From: Porphyromonadaceae bacterium COT-184 OH4590
GTDB lineage: Bacteria; Bacteroidota; Bacteroidia; Bacteroidales; Paludibacteraceae
Direction of reading: 5' to 3'
Length of the DNA: 64,000 nucleotides
Assembly (NCBI GenBank): GCA_000768855.1
Contig: JRAN01000012.1
Location: 110,900 to 174,899 of the forward strand
The first letter of the stretch is position 1, and each line of letters begins with the position of its first letter. Shown piece by piece: positions 53,032 to 60,941 of this stretch. Made by a program: the position numbers and the translations under genes. The notes below the pieces were generated by a model. That model was given only the letters and a program-made list of their open reading frames with translations, did not search any database and was not told the origin of the DNA.

Positions 53032-53061
53032 CAAAGTTACAATATTTTTTCATATTACAAA
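53032..53061 (-). promoter_or_regulatory. Promoter of the HU gene
   Basis: On the minus strand TTTG (53061-53058), 18 bases, then TAACTTTG (53039-53032). The leader to the start at 52936 would be about 90 bases. Confidence 0.6.
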
Positions 53062-53141
53062 AAAATATTTTTATTTTTGCGATATAAATTATCTATCACA
53101 TATTTGTGTTATATATATGTGGTTGAAAATTAGGTTGTTAA

Positions 53142-54239
53142 TCACTCTATTACTCCTCCGCCAACTATTAAATCATTTTTATAAAAAACAATAGATTGCC
53201 CCGAAGCAACAGCCCAAACATCATCTTTGAAGATAACATTTACTCTGTTTTTGTCAATATTGTCGTCAAAGGAAATGGTTGCTTTCGTTGCAGGACTTTT
53301 GTAACGTATGCGTGCCTCTACCTCAATACCATTGTGCAAACTATCTCTATCAACAAAAATACAGTCGGAGGCGATTACTGTTTTTGTGAGCAAATGTTCT
53401 CTATCTGCTAATACTATTTCGTTGGTATTGGGATTAATTTTAGATACAAACACAGGATGCCCAAGCGCTATGCCAAGTCCTTTGCGTTGCCCTACGGTAT
53501 AGTTCGGATAGCCTTTGTGTTGCCCCAAAACCTTACCCGAAGTATCGACAAAATTACCCTCTTTGCAGATGGTATGGTATTTGGGAGCCTCCTTTCTGAG
53601 AAACTCTCTGTAATCGTTATCGGGTATAAAGCATATTTCTTGGCTTTCTGCCTTTCGAGACAGTTTTTCGTACCCTGCATCAAAGGCTATCTTACGCACC
53701 TCCTGTTTGGTAAGCTCTCCTAATGGAAAAAGAGTACGTTTCAACACACTTTGAGGCAGACGCCACAAAAAATATGTTTGATCTTTGTGAGTATCAACAC
53801 CTTTTTTGAGGTAATATTTTTCGTCGATTTTCTGAATCTGTGCATAATGTCCGGTAGCTATATAATCACAACCCAAACGGTCGGCAAGTTTCAGTACTTC
53901 GCCCCATTTTATCTCTGCGTTACAGACAACACAAGGATTGGGTGTTCGCCCTGCGAGATATTCGTCTATAAAGTTTTTGATAACACTGTCTCTAAACTCT
54001 TGTCTTATATCAAGGAAATGATGAGGAAACCCCATTTGTTGAGCCATCTTTTTTGCTTCCATAATAGCATTGATGGTACAACACCCTTTCTCTTTTTCAA
54101 AACATCCTTGAGATACACTGTCCCATGTGCGATATGTCACTCCTACAACATCGTAACCCTGACGCAACAATAAAATGGCAGCAACCGTAGAATCTATGCC
54201 GCCACTCATAGACAACAATACTTTTTTTGTATTATTCAT
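53142..54239 (-). CDS. mnmA: tRNA-specific 2-thiouridylase
   Basis: MnmA thiolates U34 of tRNAs for Lys, Glu and Gln. The 365-residue product has the PP-loop SGGIDS at 12-17, catalytic Cys C103 in NPCVVC and C203 in EICFIPDN, and GQRKGLGIALGHPVFV. A Cys-containing insert (GCFEKEKGCC, about 45-54) near the N-terminus is a feature of some Bacteroidetes MnmA. Bacteroidales often have more than one MnmA. A TACCTTTG box on the minus strand at 54266-54273 may be its -7 element. Confidence 0.92.
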   Translation of the reverse strand: MNNTKKVLLSMSGGIDSTVAAILLLRQGYDVVGVTYRTWDSVSQGCFEKEKGCCTINAIMEAKKMAQQMGFPHHFLDIRQEFRDSVIKNFIDEYLAGRTPNPCVVCNAEIKWGEVLKLADRLGCDYIATGHYAQIQKIDEKYYLKKGVDTHKDQTYFLWRLPQSVLKRTLFPLGELTKQEVRKIAFDAGYEKLSRKAESQEICFIPDNDYREFLRKEAPKYHTICKEGNFVDTSGKVLGQHKGYPNYTVGQRKGLGIALGHPVFVSKINPNTNEIVLADREHLLTKTVIASDCIFVDRDSLHNGIEVEARIRYKSPATKATISFDDNIDKNRVNVIFKDDVWAVASGQSIVFYKNDLIVGGGVIE

Positions 54240-54373
54240 TATGATATAAATAATGCTTTTTAATGCAAAGGTAGTAAATAGTTTTGAGTTCTAACTCTAA
54301 GTTTTGTATAGGTATTTTTTTGCGATGTAATAATCCTTTGGGTCTATTTCATTTCTAAATCCCCAAAAAGTAT

Positions 54374-54381
54374 TATCTTTG
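54374..54381 (+). promoter_or_regulatory. -7 box abutting the phoH start codon
   Basis: TATCTTTG, in the context AAAAAGTATTATCTTTGTCC also seen before feoAB, ends only five bases before the phoH ATG at 54387. There is no clear TTTG -33 box at the usual distance; only ATTT is present at 54351. If used, the mRNA would be leaderless. Confidence 0.45.
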
Positions 54382-54386
54382 TCCCT

Positions 54387-55340
54387 ATGCAAGAAAAGAT
54401 AATAGAACTTAACGAAAATGTCGATTTGGTGGTGTTTTACGGGGTAAACAATGCCAATATGCGACTGTTGAAAAACCTATTTCCTAAGTTGAAGATGGTT
54501 GCCCGCAACAACATCATAAAGATACAAGGAATGACTGCAGAGATTGCTCGTTTCGAGCAGGTTGTTGATAAACTGCAACACTATTGCGGAGAGCATAACC
54601 TACTGAACGAAAAGAAGATATTGGAGCTTATCGACGGCAGCCACATAGACGAAGACAGAGCCGACAACCTTATTTTGTATGGTATCGGTGGCAAGTCGAT
54701 AGTGGCACGTACCAAAAACCAAAAACTTTTGGTCGAGAAGTTTGACGACAACGACCTGCTTTTTGCTATCGGTCCGGCGGGTAGCGGCAAAACCTACACG
54801 GCTATATCATTGGCAGTAAAGGCGTTGAAAAACAAAGAGGTAAGGCGAATAATACTCTCTCGTCCTGCGGTAGAGGCGGGCGAAAAGCTCGGTTTCTTGC
54901 CCGGAGATATGAAAGAGAAAATCGACCCGTACCTGCAACCGCTCTACGATGCACTACTCGATATGCTACCTGCCGAAAAACTCAAGTCGCATATCGAAAC
55001 AGGCATCATACAGATAGCTCCACTTGCCTTTATGCGTGGGCGAACTCTCAACGATGCGGTGGTAATACTCGACGAAGCTCAAAACACCACAACACATCAA
55101 ATAAAAATGTTTCTTACTCGTATGGGGTTGAATACCAAGATGATAATTACAGGCGACATTACCCAGATAGACTTGCCTCCGCAACAAAAGTCGGGACTTG
55201 TCGATGCTTTGGCTACACTCAAAGACATTAGGGGGATAGCTGCCATTGAGTTCGACAAAAACGACATTGTCCGTCATTACCTTGTGCAGAGTATAGTTGA
55301 TGCCTACGAGCGACAAGAGAAAAAGGAGAAAACCCATTAA
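54387..55340 (+). CDS. phoH: PhoH family ATPase
   Basis: This cytoplasmic P-loop ATPase is linked to RNA metabolism, with ybeZ as the equivalent in other bacteria. The 317-residue product has an N-terminal alpha-beta region (ending near 110), Walker A GPAGSGKT at 129-136, the PAVEAGEKLGFLPGDMKEKIDPYL block and Walker B VVILDEAQN near 227-235. The N-terminus (MQEKIIELNE, VVFYGVNNANMRLLK) matches the family from the ATG at 54387, so a later start is unlikely. tsaE follows after 13 bases. Confidence 0.92.
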   Translation: MQEKIIELNENVDLVVFYGVNNANMRLLKNLFPKLKMVARNNIIKIQGMTAEIARFEQVVDKLQHYCGEHNLLNEKKILELIDGSHIDEDRADNLILYGIGGKSIVARTKNQKLLVEKFDDNDLLFAIGPAGSGKTYTAISLAVKALKNKEVRRIILSRPAVEAGEKLGFLPGDMKEKIDPYLQPLYDALLDMLPAEKLKSHIETGIIQIAPLAFMRGRTLNDAVVILDEAQNTTTHQIKMFLTRMGLNTKMIITGDITQIDLPPQQKSGLVDALATLKDIRGIAAIEFDKNDIVRHYLVQSIVDAYERQEKKEKTH

Positions 55341-55353
55341 TAAGTAGCTGATT

Positions 55354-55776
55354 ATGCAATACATAATAACCCTAAACAATATAGACGAAGTCGCCAAAGA
55401 GTTTGTAGATAATATCGGCAATGCCAAGATATTTGCCTTCTATGGTGAAATGGGAGCAGGCAAAACCACCTTTATAACTGCTATATGCCGTGCTTTGGGT
55501 GTGGTGGAGCCGATTACAAGCCCTACCTTTGCCATTGTCAACGAGTACGAAGCAGAAGGCAACAGCATAGTGTATCACTTCGACTGCTACCGCCTCGAAA
55601 CCTTACAAGATGCCCTAAATATCGGTATAGAGGAGTATTTTGCCGACGGCAATATTTGCCTTATCGAGTGGGCAGAAAACATAGAGTCACTATTGCCAAG
55701 AGAGACTGTAAAAGTGCGTATTAGAGTGTTAGAAAACGACGATAGGATAGTTAATGTTGAACCTGAGTGTAAATAG
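55354..55776 (+). CDS. tsaE: tRNA threonylcarbamoyladenosine biosynthesis ATPase TsaE
   Basis: TsaE is the ATPase that cycles TsaD-TsaB in t6A37 synthesis. The 140-residue product has Walker A GEMGAGKTT at 31-39, SPTFAIVNEYE, the YHFDCYRLE block and the C-terminal LIEWAENI. Length is typical. tsaB and tsaD are not adjacent. Confidence 0.93.
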   Translation: MQYIITLNNIDEVAKEFVDNIGNAKIFAFYGEMGAGKTTFITAICRALGVVEPITSPTFAIVNEYEAEGNSIVYHFDCYRLETLQDALNIGIEEYFADGNICLIEWAENIESLLPRETVKVRIRVLENDDRIVNVEPECK

Positions 55777-55838
55777 ATAAATTGTTATAATTTTGTATTC
55801 CGAACATTATATTTTTTCATAAAAACAAACAATACAAT

Positions 55839-57128
55839 ATGTCGATAACATATATTCTTGCGGGATTTTTATTTGGTGCAGTTATAGCGGTTTTGGTATA
55901 TATTTTTCTTAACAAAAATATAAAAACTCTATATTCCGAAAATACTTTATTGAAAGAAGATATTAATTTAAAATCCGTACAGATTACGGAGTTGATAAAA
56001 GAACGAGAACGTCTAAAAAGCGATATAGATAACAGCGAAGAGAAACTTTCTTTACAAAAAGATGAAGTGGTTCGTCTTAGGGAGGAGTTCAATAGAGAGT
56101 TTAAACTGCTTGCAAATGAGATATTTGAAGAAAAAAGCCGGAAGTTTTCGCAGTTGAATGAAGAAAGACTCCAAAACATACTGAATCCGTTAAAAGAGAA
56201 TATAAACAAGTTTGAGAAAAAAATCGACGAAACATACAGTAACGAAACCCGTGAAAAAGCAGCTCTAAAAAAGGAGCTCGAACAGATTATTAATATCAAC
56301 AGGCAGATGAGCGATGATGCTCAAAAACTTACACTTGCTCTAAAAGGCGATAAAAAACTTCAAGGGAATTGGGGCGAGATGCAACTTGAGCAGATACTCG
56401 AGAAATCAGGACTTGAGCAGGGTATTCATTATCAAAAACAGTCCTCATTTGCCAATCATGAGGGAGAAAGAGTAATACCCGACTACATAATAAATCTTCC
56501 GCAAAACAAAAACTATATTATTGACAGTAAGGTATCGCTAGTCAATTATGAAAGGTATTTCAATGCCGAATTGGAAGAGGACAAAAACTATTTTTTCAAC
56601 GAACATATAAGAGATATAAAGAGACATATCGATATTTTGAGTAAAAAAAACTACCAAAATCTTACCAATACGCCCGATTTTGTCTTTATGTATTTTGCTT
56701 TTGAGTCTGCTCTGTTTGCTGCTCTACAAAAGGATAATTCACTCTTTGACTATGCTTTTAAGAAGAATATTATATTGGTTTCTACCACCACTCTTTTGGC
56801 AAGTTTGCGTACCGTATCTTTTATATGGACACAGGAAAATCAGCGAAGAAATGCCTTTGAGATTGCTAAATTGGGGGGGCAGCTATACGATAAATTCGTA
56901 GGATTTGTCGATAATATGACAAAAGTAGGCAGAAGCCTCGAAGCAGCCAAAGATACATACCAAGATGCTATGAATCAGTTGGTAAAACGCAATACTAATG
57001 GGACATACAATGCAGGTACAATAATAGGTCAAGCCGAAAACTTAAAAAATCTCGGAGCAAATGCTTCCAAACAGTTGTCTCAGGCAATCATAGATAGGGC
57101 AATACAGGAAGAGAGTAAAGAATTGTAG
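55839..57128 (+). CDS. rmuC: DNA recombination protein RmuC
   Basis: RmuC is a membrane-tethered, nuclease-fold protein that limits inverted-repeat recombination. The 429-residue product has an N-terminal membrane helix (about 3-24), a coiled coil (about 25-150) and the RmuC domain with GNWGEMQLEQILEKSGLEQGIHY, VIPDYIINLP and the Asp/Lys of IDSKVSLVNYERY. The C-terminal VGRSLEAAKDTYQDAMNQL is typical. A TAATTTTG box lies at 55788-55795. It precedes a P-loop gene by 11 bases. Confidence 0.93.
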   Translation: MSITYILAGFLFGAVIAVLVYIFLNKNIKTLYSENTLLKEDINLKSVQITELIKERERLKSDIDNSEEKLSLQKDEVVRLREEFNREFKLLANEIFEEKSRKFSQLNEERLQNILNPLKENINKFEKKIDETYSNETREKAALKKELEQIININRQMSDDAQKLTLALKGDKKLQGNWGEMQLEQILEKSGLEQGIHYQKQSSFANHEGERVIPDYIINLPQNKNYIIDSKVSLVNYERYFNAELEEDKNYFFNEHIRDIKRHIDILSKKNYQNLTNTPDFVFMYFAFESALFAALQKDNSLFDYAFKKNIILVSTTTLLASLRTVSFIWTQENQRRNAFEIAKLGGQLYDKFVGFVDNMTKVGRSLEAAKDTYQDAMNQLVKRNTNGTYNAGTIIGQAENLKNLGANASKQLSQAIIDRAIQEESKEL

Positions 57129-57139
57129 AAGATAAAATT

Positions 57140-58192
57140 ATGCAGTTAGTAGATAAAATATTACCCTATAAAAGCCTGTCTATCGTTGGTTTGGAAAAGA
57201 ATACAGGTAAGACCGAAACATTAAACTATGTACTCAAAAACATAAAAAACAGTTCTAAACGAGTAGCTATCACCTCTATAGGCATAGATGGTGAGACAGT
57301 AGATGCTGTTACCAATACATCGAAGCCCGAAATAATGATTTATCGCGAGATGATTTTTACTACTGCCGAACAATATTTCTTAAAAAAACGTTTTTCGGCA
57401 GAGATACTTGATATATCAAGAGAGCACACTATTTTGGGGCGTTTGGTAACTGCTAAAGCTGTGAGTAATGGTAAAATATTGTTGTCGGGAGCAGCCGATA
57501 CACATACTTTAAAAAAAACTATCGAAAACAATGTCAGATTTGGAACGGATATTACAATAGTTGATGGCGCTTTGTCGCGAATGAGTTTGGCTTCGCCCGC
57601 CATAACAGAAGCTATGATTTTGGCTACAGGAGCAGCATATTCGTCCAATATAGAGACTCTTGTGAGAAAAACCAAGTTCGTTTGTACACTTATAGGATTA
57701 GCAACATTCGATAGTTCCAATATCAAGTTTATAGACTCCAACAGTACAATATCAATCAATGGTGATGTAGAATTGAAGGGCGTTTACTGCCTTATAGATA
57801 ATGAACTACACGACTTGGATATGCTTTCTGCTCTTACTATTAGCAATATATCTAAGGGAAATCTAGAAAAAATGCGTCAAAACCGAACTATCTTTGTGTT
57901 TGGTATATTATCGAACAAATTGATAGATTTTCTAATCGAAAAAAATATTGCAAAAGACTCTACCATTGTTGCAAAAGATTTTTCGACCATATTTATTTCC
58001 GACGACAAATATCATATATTTCAAAAGATGGGAGGAAAAATTATGGTACTTCGAAAAACCAATCTGATAGCCGTAACCGTCAATCCAACATCGCCCGAAG
58101 GTATAATCCTAAACAGCACAATTTTACAAAAACGATTGGAAGATGAAATTGGCATAAAAGTAATAGACGTAAAACAAGCAGAACAAAAGTAA
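57140..58192 (+). CDS. P-loop protein resembling lysine 5,6-aminomutase reactivase subunit KamB
   Basis: The 350-residue product opens with SIVGLEKNTGKTETLNYVLK, a P-loop at 17-25. It continues with AITSIGIDGETVD and the blocks LDISREHTILGRLVTAKAVSNGKILLSGAADTHTL and DITIVDGALSRMSLASPAITEAMILATGAA, which recall KamB of the lysine fermentation pathway (from memory). KamB is thought to help, with the MutS-like KamC, to reactivate the B12 enzyme lysine 5,6-aminomutase. kamC, kamD, kamE, kdd and kce are not adjacent. Gene context (rmuC before it, 11 bases away) is of no help, so the call is tentative. Confidence 0.5.
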   Translation: MQLVDKILPYKSLSIVGLEKNTGKTETLNYVLKNIKNSSKRVAITSIGIDGETVDAVTNTSKPEIMIYREMIFTTAEQYFLKKRFSAEILDISREHTILGRLVTAKAVSNGKILLSGAADTHTLKKTIENNVRFGTDITIVDGALSRMSLASPAITEAMILATGAAYSSNIETLVRKTKFVCTLIGLATFDSSNIKFIDSNSTISINGDVELKGVYCLIDNELHDLDMLSALTISNISKGNLEKMRQNRTIFVFGILSNKLIDFLIEKNIAKDSTIVAKDFSTIFISDDKYHIFQKMGGKIMVLRKTNLIAVTVNPTSPEGIILNSTILQKRLEDEIGIKVIDVKQAEQK

Positions 58193-58274
58193 GCCAACTA
58201 CCGACAAATTCAAAAACTCAAAACTTTTTCCTATCTTTGCAGTCGCTTACAACACATACATTTTTTAGATTATT

Positions 58275-59213
58275 ATGTATAAAAAAATATTTCTATTCTT
58301 ACTCCTTGCCTCTACAGTAGCGGGATGCAAGCAGAAACAAGAAGATGATGCAACAGACACATTGGTTTCCGGAGTTATTCGTATAGCAGCCGACGAAGAT
58401 ATGCGTTGTATTGTTGAGGCGGAGCTCGACGTGTTTTCTTTGCACTTCCCGGAGGCGTTTGTGTTTCCTCAATATTTTAACGAAAAACAAACAATCGACT
58501 ATATAATAAACGATTCGGTAAAGCTTGCTATAGTCGGTCGCCGGCTCGACACTCGTGAACTAAGCCTACTGCCCCCTACACGTATAGTGCGGACATATCC
58601 GTTTGGATATGAGGGCATAGCTTTTGTTATCAACCGCCAAAATCCCGACAGTATTGCCACTGTGAAACAGATTGAGGCTATTATAATGGGCAAAATCAAT
58701 ACTTGGCGAGAGATTAACCCCTCGTCGCCACTCGATTCGATCAAGATATTTTTTGCCGGTGAACAGAATGGTATTATGAGATACATATCCGACTCTATCA
58801 CAAGAGGTTCGCAAGATGTATCCAAACGTTTTTTTCAACTCAACGAGGGCGAAGATATTTTCGACAAAATAGCCTCAGACCCCAACAATATAGGTATAGT
58901 GGGTATGAACCTTATGGGTAACCTCAACTCACGTCAATACGCCGAAAACGAACGCAAAGTAAGACTGATACGAGTATCGAAAGAGGCAAAGGCAACCCTT
59001 GACAACAGCTACCTGCCGTATGCAGGCGACCTATACAACGGCAACTATCCGTTTTGGCGTCCGCTCTATATCTTGCTTTCGGAGACACGAGAGGGGCTAC
59101 CACGAGGTTTTAGCTTTTTCCTCACACAACAGATAGGTCAAAAGGTAGTCCAAAAGGCGGGACTTATGCCAATTACCGATGTACACAAGACTATGACACG
59201 TTGGAACGAGTAA
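58275..59213 (+). CDS. PstS-like substrate-binding lipoprotein
   Basis: The 312-residue product has a lipoprotein signal (C18 in STVAGCKQ) and a periplasmic-binding fold related to PstS: SGVIRIAADEDMRCIVEAELDVF, VKLAIVGRRLDTRE, GYEGIAFVINRQNPD and VKQIEAIIMGKINTWREINP, the last typical of PBP_like_2 proteins. No pstCAB or phoU gene is adjacent, so the ligand is uncertain. A TATCTTTG box at 58232-58239 may be its -7 element. The high-affinity phosphate site cannot be checked by eye. Confidence 0.8.
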   Translation: MYKKIFLFLLLASTVAGCKQKQEDDATDTLVSGVIRIAADEDMRCIVEAELDVFSLHFPEAFVFPQYFNEKQTIDYIINDSVKLAIVGRRLDTRELSLLPPTRIVRTYPFGYEGIAFVINRQNPDSIATVKQIEAIIMGKINTWREINPSSPLDSIKIFFAGEQNGIMRYISDSITRGSQDVSKRFFQLNEGEDIFDKIASDPNNIGIVGMNLMGNLNSRQYAENERKVRLIRVSKEAKATLDNSYLPYAGDLYNGNYPFWRPLYILLSETREGLPRGFSFFLTQQIGQKVVQKAGLMPITDVHKTMTRWNE

Positions 59214-59218
59214 ATATA

Positions 59219-59583
59219 CAACCAATGATTGATAAGAATGAATTAATGGACAGATACTCAGCCCCAATGGGTAATAGAGAAAGAAATTTCGTATAGTATA
59301 CCACTAAAAACGGAATCGCTGAATATGACGAGTTAATCAAAGAGTTTGAGTCGATACATAATATGGTTTAAGACTATATTTATTAAAAAAACGAACCAAA
59401 TATTCAATTGACCGCAGAAGAGATAGATTCTATTACGTTTTGAGTTTTGTAAGTCAAAAGTCGATTGGATTAACTATAAAGGAATAAAAGTTGTCAATCG
59501 TTGGTCGATTCGGATGTGCCGGTACGAGGGCATTTTAACACATATAGAAAAACGATTGCCATATTCATTTTTTGTTTTGTAAT
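59219..59583 (+). pseudogene. Degenerate coding stretch of unknown origin
   Basis: The region has weak coding character in changing frames. One frame reads MIDKNELMDRYSAPMGNRE, then an in-frame stop and AEYDELIKEFESIHNMV. A second piece reads NIQLTAEEIDSITF. A third, in another frame, reads VDWINYKGIKVVNRWSIRM. None is complete. It may be the wreck of a short gene. No homology is recognised, so chance frames cannot be ruled out. The remaining 138 bases to holB are AT-rich with a TATCTTTG box at 59690-59697, a possible holB -7 element. Confidence 0.35.
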
Positions 59584-59721
59584 GATGATTTATTGACAAA
59601 AAAATAATTGATAAAAATATTTGCGGCTTGCAATATATTTGTATGTAGCGAATTAAAACTATTTAATATATCGACTCAAAACTATTTGTTATCTTTGTAT
59701 TATTTTTCGTGTTTATTTTAA

Positions 59722-60858
59722 GTGTTTTTTAGAGATATTATAGGACAAAACGAGATAAAAACTCGCTTAATACGTAGTGTCAAAGATGGAAGGGTAGCAC
59801 ACGCACAACTTTTTTACGGCAATACGGGTGTAGGATGTTTGCCTATGGCTTTGGCTTATGCTCAATATATATGTTGTGAAAATCCGCTTGACAACGACTC
59901 GTGCGGCGAGTGTGTCTCGTGCAAAAAATATGCAAAACTATCGCACCCCGATTTACATTTTGTGTTTCCTATTATAACCAAAAAATCGTCGGGCAACGAT
60001 GGCTCTGTATGCGACGACTTTCTTCCGCAGTTTCGCGATAAGGTGCTCGAAGAGCCTTATCTATCGTTACAAGATTGGCAAGAGGCTTTGCAGGAAGAGA
60101 AAAAGCCGATAATCTATACGCGTGAGGGAGAAGAGATTATCCGAAAACTAAACCTAAAAGCTTTTGAGTCTGCGTACAAGATAATGATTATATGGTGTGC
60201 CGAACAGATGCACGAAGCCTGTGCCAACAAAGTATTAAAAGTGCTTGAAGAGCCTCAGGGACAGACGCTTTTTATACTTATTTCCGACAACATAGAAAAT
60301 ATAATTGCCACCATACGTTCGAGAGTGCAGCAAGTGTTTTTCCCTCCGATAGATGATGAATATTTGCGAGATGAGTTACGTAAAAGAGGATTGTACGATG
60401 AAAATGCCGAATTTTATATAAAAAACGCTCGTGGAAGTATCAATAGGCTATATCATGAGATAGCCGACAACGATACTCGTACCTATTACTTCCGACTTTT
60501 TATGGATTTAATGCGTGGATGTTGGAATATGAACGAAACTACATTTATCGAACAGTGGATACCGTTACTCGACCAACTCACATCGCTGGGTAGGACATCG
60601 CAGATAGCTTTTCTTCAAAATTCGCAACGAGAGTTACGTGAAAATTTTATATACAATCTAAATGTGTCGAATTTGGTATATATGAACAGAGAAGAGTTAG
60701 ATTTTGCACAAAAATTTGCCCGTTTTGTCAACGAACGCAATATCGAACAATTGATGAATGAGTTTGCTCTGGCAGAATCACATATAGACCAAAATACTAA
60801 TTCTAAATATGTGTTTTTCGATTTGATGTTAATAATCAACGATTTGCTAAAAAAATAA
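59722..60858 (+). CDS. holB: DNA polymerase III delta' subunit
   Basis: Delta' is the clamp-loader subunit that works with delta and tau/gamma. The start is GTG at 59722. The 378-residue product has the AAA+ N-terminus (FFRDIIGQNEIKTRLIRSV, AHAQLFYGNTGVGC) and a zinc module with C51/C52, C61, C64 and C67. It also has KVLEEPQGQTLFILISDN and a RSRVQQVFFPP segment in place of sensor 1/SRC. The P-loop region ends in Cys where Lys would be expected, fitting the known ATP-inactive nature of delta'. A weak hairpin (60862-60886) follows. Confidence 0.88.
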   Translation: MFFRDIIGQNEIKTRLIRSVKDGRVAHAQLFYGNTGVGCLPMALAYAQYICCENPLDNDSCGECVSCKKYAKLSHPDLHFVFPIITKKSSGNDGSVCDDFLPQFRDKVLEEPYLSLQDWQEALQEEKKPIIYTREGEEIIRKLNLKAFESAYKIMIIWCAEQMHEACANKVLKVLEEPQGQTLFILISDNIENIIATIRSRVQQVFFPPIDDEYLRDELRKRGLYDENAEFYIKNARGSINRLYHEIADNDTRTYYFRLFMDLMRGCWNMNETTFIEQWIPLLDQLTSLGRTSQIAFLQNSQRELRENFIYNLNVSNLVYMNREELDFAQKFARFVNERNIEQLMNEFALAESHIDQNTNSKYVFFDLMLIINDLLKK

Positions 60859-60886
60859 CTCATCTCAACCGAAAATGAATTGAGAT

Positions 60887-60918
60887 ATTGCTTTTGTTCC
60901 AAAAAAGATATAATTTTG
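60887..60918 (+). promoter_or_regulatory. Putative promoter of the tamB-like gene
   Basis: ATTG at 60887-60890, 20 bases, then TAATTTTG at 60911-60918. The leader to the ATG at 60942 would be about 17 bases. Confidence 0.5.
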
Positions 60919-60941
60919 TGAGTTTATACTATAGGGATTGT

